DNA of 64,000 bases from Bifidobacterium tissieri (GTDB lineage: Bacteria; Actinomycetota; Actinomycetes; Actinomycetales; Bifidobacteriaceae): the NCBI RefSeq assembly GCF_002259645.1, contig NZ_MWWV01000003.1, positions 1 through 64,000 of the forward strand, given 5' to 3'. The notes beneath the pieces were generated by a model that searched no databases, was not told where the DNA came from, and saw nothing but the letters and a program-made list of their open reading frames with translations. The translations under genes and the position numbers were made by a program. This document shows positions 62,581 through 64,000 of this stretch, one piece after another (position 1 is the stretch's first letter; every line of letters begins with the position of its first letter).

Positions 62581-62612
62581 GCGTGTCACATACGGCACTT
62601 ATAGTGAAGGGC

Positions 62613-62903
62613 ATGCCTACTTTTTCACGTGAAGAAATCGTGCATTTGGGCGATCTCGCCCGAATTGCGCTCACCGACGAGGAAATCACCCGACTTCAGG
62701 GCGAACTGAACGTCATCGCCGACTCCATCAACGAAGTGCAGAAGGTGGCCGGCCCCGACGTGCAGCCCACCGCCAACCCGGTCCCGCTCGAGGCCTACCT
62801 GCGTCCCGACGTGGCCGAAACCCCGCTGACCCAGGCCGAAGCCCTTGCCGGCGGTCCCAAGACCGAGGCCGGCATGTTCGTGGCCCCGCGCATCCAGGAA
62901 TAA
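62613..62903 (+). CDS. gatC: Asp/Glu-tRNA amidotransferase subunit C
   Basis: 96 residues, normal for GatC, which stabilises GatA in the GatCAB amidotransferase that converts Glu-tRNA-Gln (and Asp-tRNA-Asn) to the correct amide. It begins [24 protein letters not shown] and ends [15 protein letters not shown], both characteristic. TATAGT (62600-62605) ends seven bases before the ATG, giving a leaderless start; an in-frame upstream ATG at 62583 would add ten residues. Followed by gatA after 21 bases. Confidence 0.95.
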   Translation: MPTFSREEIVHLGDLARIALTDEEITRLQGELNVIADSINEVQKVAGPDVQPTANPVPLEAYLRPDVAETPLTQAEALAGGPKTEAGMFVAPRIQE

Positions 62904-62924
62904 CAAGGGGAGAAACGAAACCTC

Positions 62925-64000
62925 ATGACTAACGCAACCGAACTGGTGAAGCTGTCCGCCGCCGAGATGGCGGCCAAGCTCAAGGCCAAGGAAGTCTCCA
63001 GCCGCGAACTGACCGAAGCCCATCTGGCCGTGATCGACAAGGCCGAGCCCACCGTCGACGCCTTCCTCAAGGTGGCCTCCGAATCCGCGCTCGCCGAGGC
63101 CGACGCCTTCGATGCCAAGAACGCCAAGGGCGAGACCGAGGGTCTGCCCGAACTGGCCGGCGTGCCGATCGCGATCAAGGACATGATCGTGACCAAGGGC
63201 ATCGAGACCACCGCCGCCTCCAAGATCCTCGAAGGCTGGATTCCCCCGTACGACGCCACCGTGATCTCCAAGATCAAGGCCGCCGGCATGCCGATCCTCG
63301 GCAAGACCAACCTCGATGAGTTCGCGCAGGGCTCCTCCACCGAGCACTCCGCGTTCAAGACCACCAAGAACCCGTGGAACGCCGAGCACGTGCCCGGCGG
63401 CTCCGGTGGTGGTTCCGCCTCCGCCGTCGGCGCGTTCGAGGCCCCGATCGCACTCGGCACCGACACCGGTGGCTCCATCCGTCAGCCCGGCGCCTTCACC
63501 GGCACCGTCGGCGTGAAGCCCACCTACGGTGGAGTGAGCCGTTTCGGCGCCATCGCCATGGCCTCCTCGCTCGACCAGATCGGTCCGGTCTCCCGTACCG
63601 TGCTCGACTCCGCCCTGCTGCACGAGGTGATCGGCGGACACGACAAGCGTGACTCCACCTCCATCCCGCGCGAGGTGCCGCCGGTGGTCGCCGCCGCCCG
63701 CGAAGGTCAGAAGATGGACCTGACCGGAATGAAGATCGGTCTGGTCAAGGAACTGTCCGGCGACGGCTTCCAGGCCGACGTCGAGGCCCGCTTCAACGAG
63801 GCCGTCAAACTGCTCGAAGGCATGGGCGCCGAGGTCGTCGAGGTCTCCTGCCCGCACTTCCCGGCCGCTCTGGGTGCCTACTACATCATCATGCCGTCCG
63901 AGGTGAGCTCCAACCTGGCCCGCTACGATGGCATGCGCTACGGCCTGCGCGTCATGCCGCCGGCCGACGTGCCGCAGACCGCCGCCAACATGATGGCCTA
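62925..64000 (+). CDS. gatA: Asp/Glu-tRNA amidotransferase subunit A (cut by window edge)
   Basis: 358 N-terminal residues are visible; no stop occurs before the window ends. Amidase-signature enzyme releasing ammonia from glutamine for the GatCAB complex. The catalytic triad is present: Lys in PIAIKDM, Ser in [14 protein letters not shown] and the nucleophilic Ser of [14 protein letters not shown], followed by [13 protein letters not shown]. The ATG at 62925 has GGGGAGAAACGAAACCTC upstream. gatB is expected to follow. Confidence 0.96.
   Translation, partial: MTNATELVKLSAAEMAAKLKAKEVSSRELTEAHLAVIDKAEPTVDAFLKVASESALAEADAFDAKNAKGETEGLPELAGVPIAIKDMIVTKGIETTAASKILEGWIPPYDATVISKIKAAGMPILGKTNLDEFAQGSSTEHSAFKTTKNPWNAEHVPGGSGGGSASAVGAFEAPIALGTDTGGSIRQPGAFTGTVGVKPTYGGVSRFGAIAMASSLDQIGPVSRTVLDSALLHEVIGGHDKRDSTSIPREVPPVVAAAREGQKMDLTGMKIGLVKELSGDGFQADVEARFNEAVKLLEGMGAEVVEVSCPHFPAALGAYYIIMPSEVSSNLARYDGMRYGLRVMPPADVPQTAANMMA

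Overview
The window reads as a chromosome segment of a high-GC actinobacterium, most probably a Bifidobacterium. The evidence is gene content and order: sbcD-sbcC, rpsF-ssb-rpsR-rplI, gltX followed by tRNA-Glu and tRNA-Gln, an IclR regulator divergent from leuC-leuD, murA, plsC, gluQ, a sortase-C pilus cluster, an HspR-type operator before clpB, and gatC-gatA. It also has Big_4 and InlB-type surface proteins and frequent leaderless promoters. The species was not determined.

Layout. 1-0.67 kb is the right end of an IS481-family element, cut by the window edge, followed by about 0.6 kb of gene-free structured DNA. 1.2-12 kb holds a short-chain dehydrogenase (minus), the SbcCD nuclease genes, an Ala/Gly-rich protein (minus), the rpsF-ssb-rpsR-rplI operon with a structured leader, and a MIF-like tautomerase (minus) whose 3' end has been partly duplicated. 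12-21.5 kb holds GtrA, an MFS transporter, a histidine phosphatase, an unknown protein, a DUF805 membrane protein, an orphan ABC permease, an unknown membrane protein behind a T7G8 tract, and gltX. 21.8-22.6 kb has two tRNA-Glu(CTC) copies and one tRNA-Gln(CTG).

22.9-37 kb carries a metallophosphoesterase, iclR/leuC/leuD, a tandem repeat that runs into the leuD stop codon, a palindromic element, a sortase-anchored surface protein, a dihydroorotate dehydrogenase-family enzyme, murA, plsC, an aquaporin, a seven-unit palindromic repeat array and gluQ. 37.3-43 kb is a sortase-dependent pilus cluster: class C sortase, von Willebrand-type tip pilin with LPLTG, and shaft pilin with LPKTG. 43.2-46.6 kb contains two paralogous helix-turn-helix proteins around yggS, with three poly-G tracts of 9-10 bases. 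I read this as a probable phase-variable regulatory module next to the pilus genes.

46.6-64 kb holds a fumarylacetoacetate hydrolase-family enzyme, a repeat-rich gap, an NMT1/THI5-like substrate-binding lipoprotein, a nucleoside hydrolase with a large low-complexity insertion, an AEC transporter, clpB, an eight-repeat surface protein, a candidate small RNA, a phosphoribosyltransferase-like protein overlapping a TrmH/SpoU methyltransferase, a two-gene ABC-2 exporter, gatC and the start of gatA.

Three themes connect the window. Surface display (sortase, pilins, LSKTG, LATTG and LPXTG proteins) sits beside homopolymeric contingency tracts. Intergenic gaps hold several families of palindromic repeats, some with covarying stems and some shared between distant sites. 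At least five conserved enzymes carry low-complexity insertions absent from the usual family core. Everything here comes from reading the sequence; no database or folding program was run.
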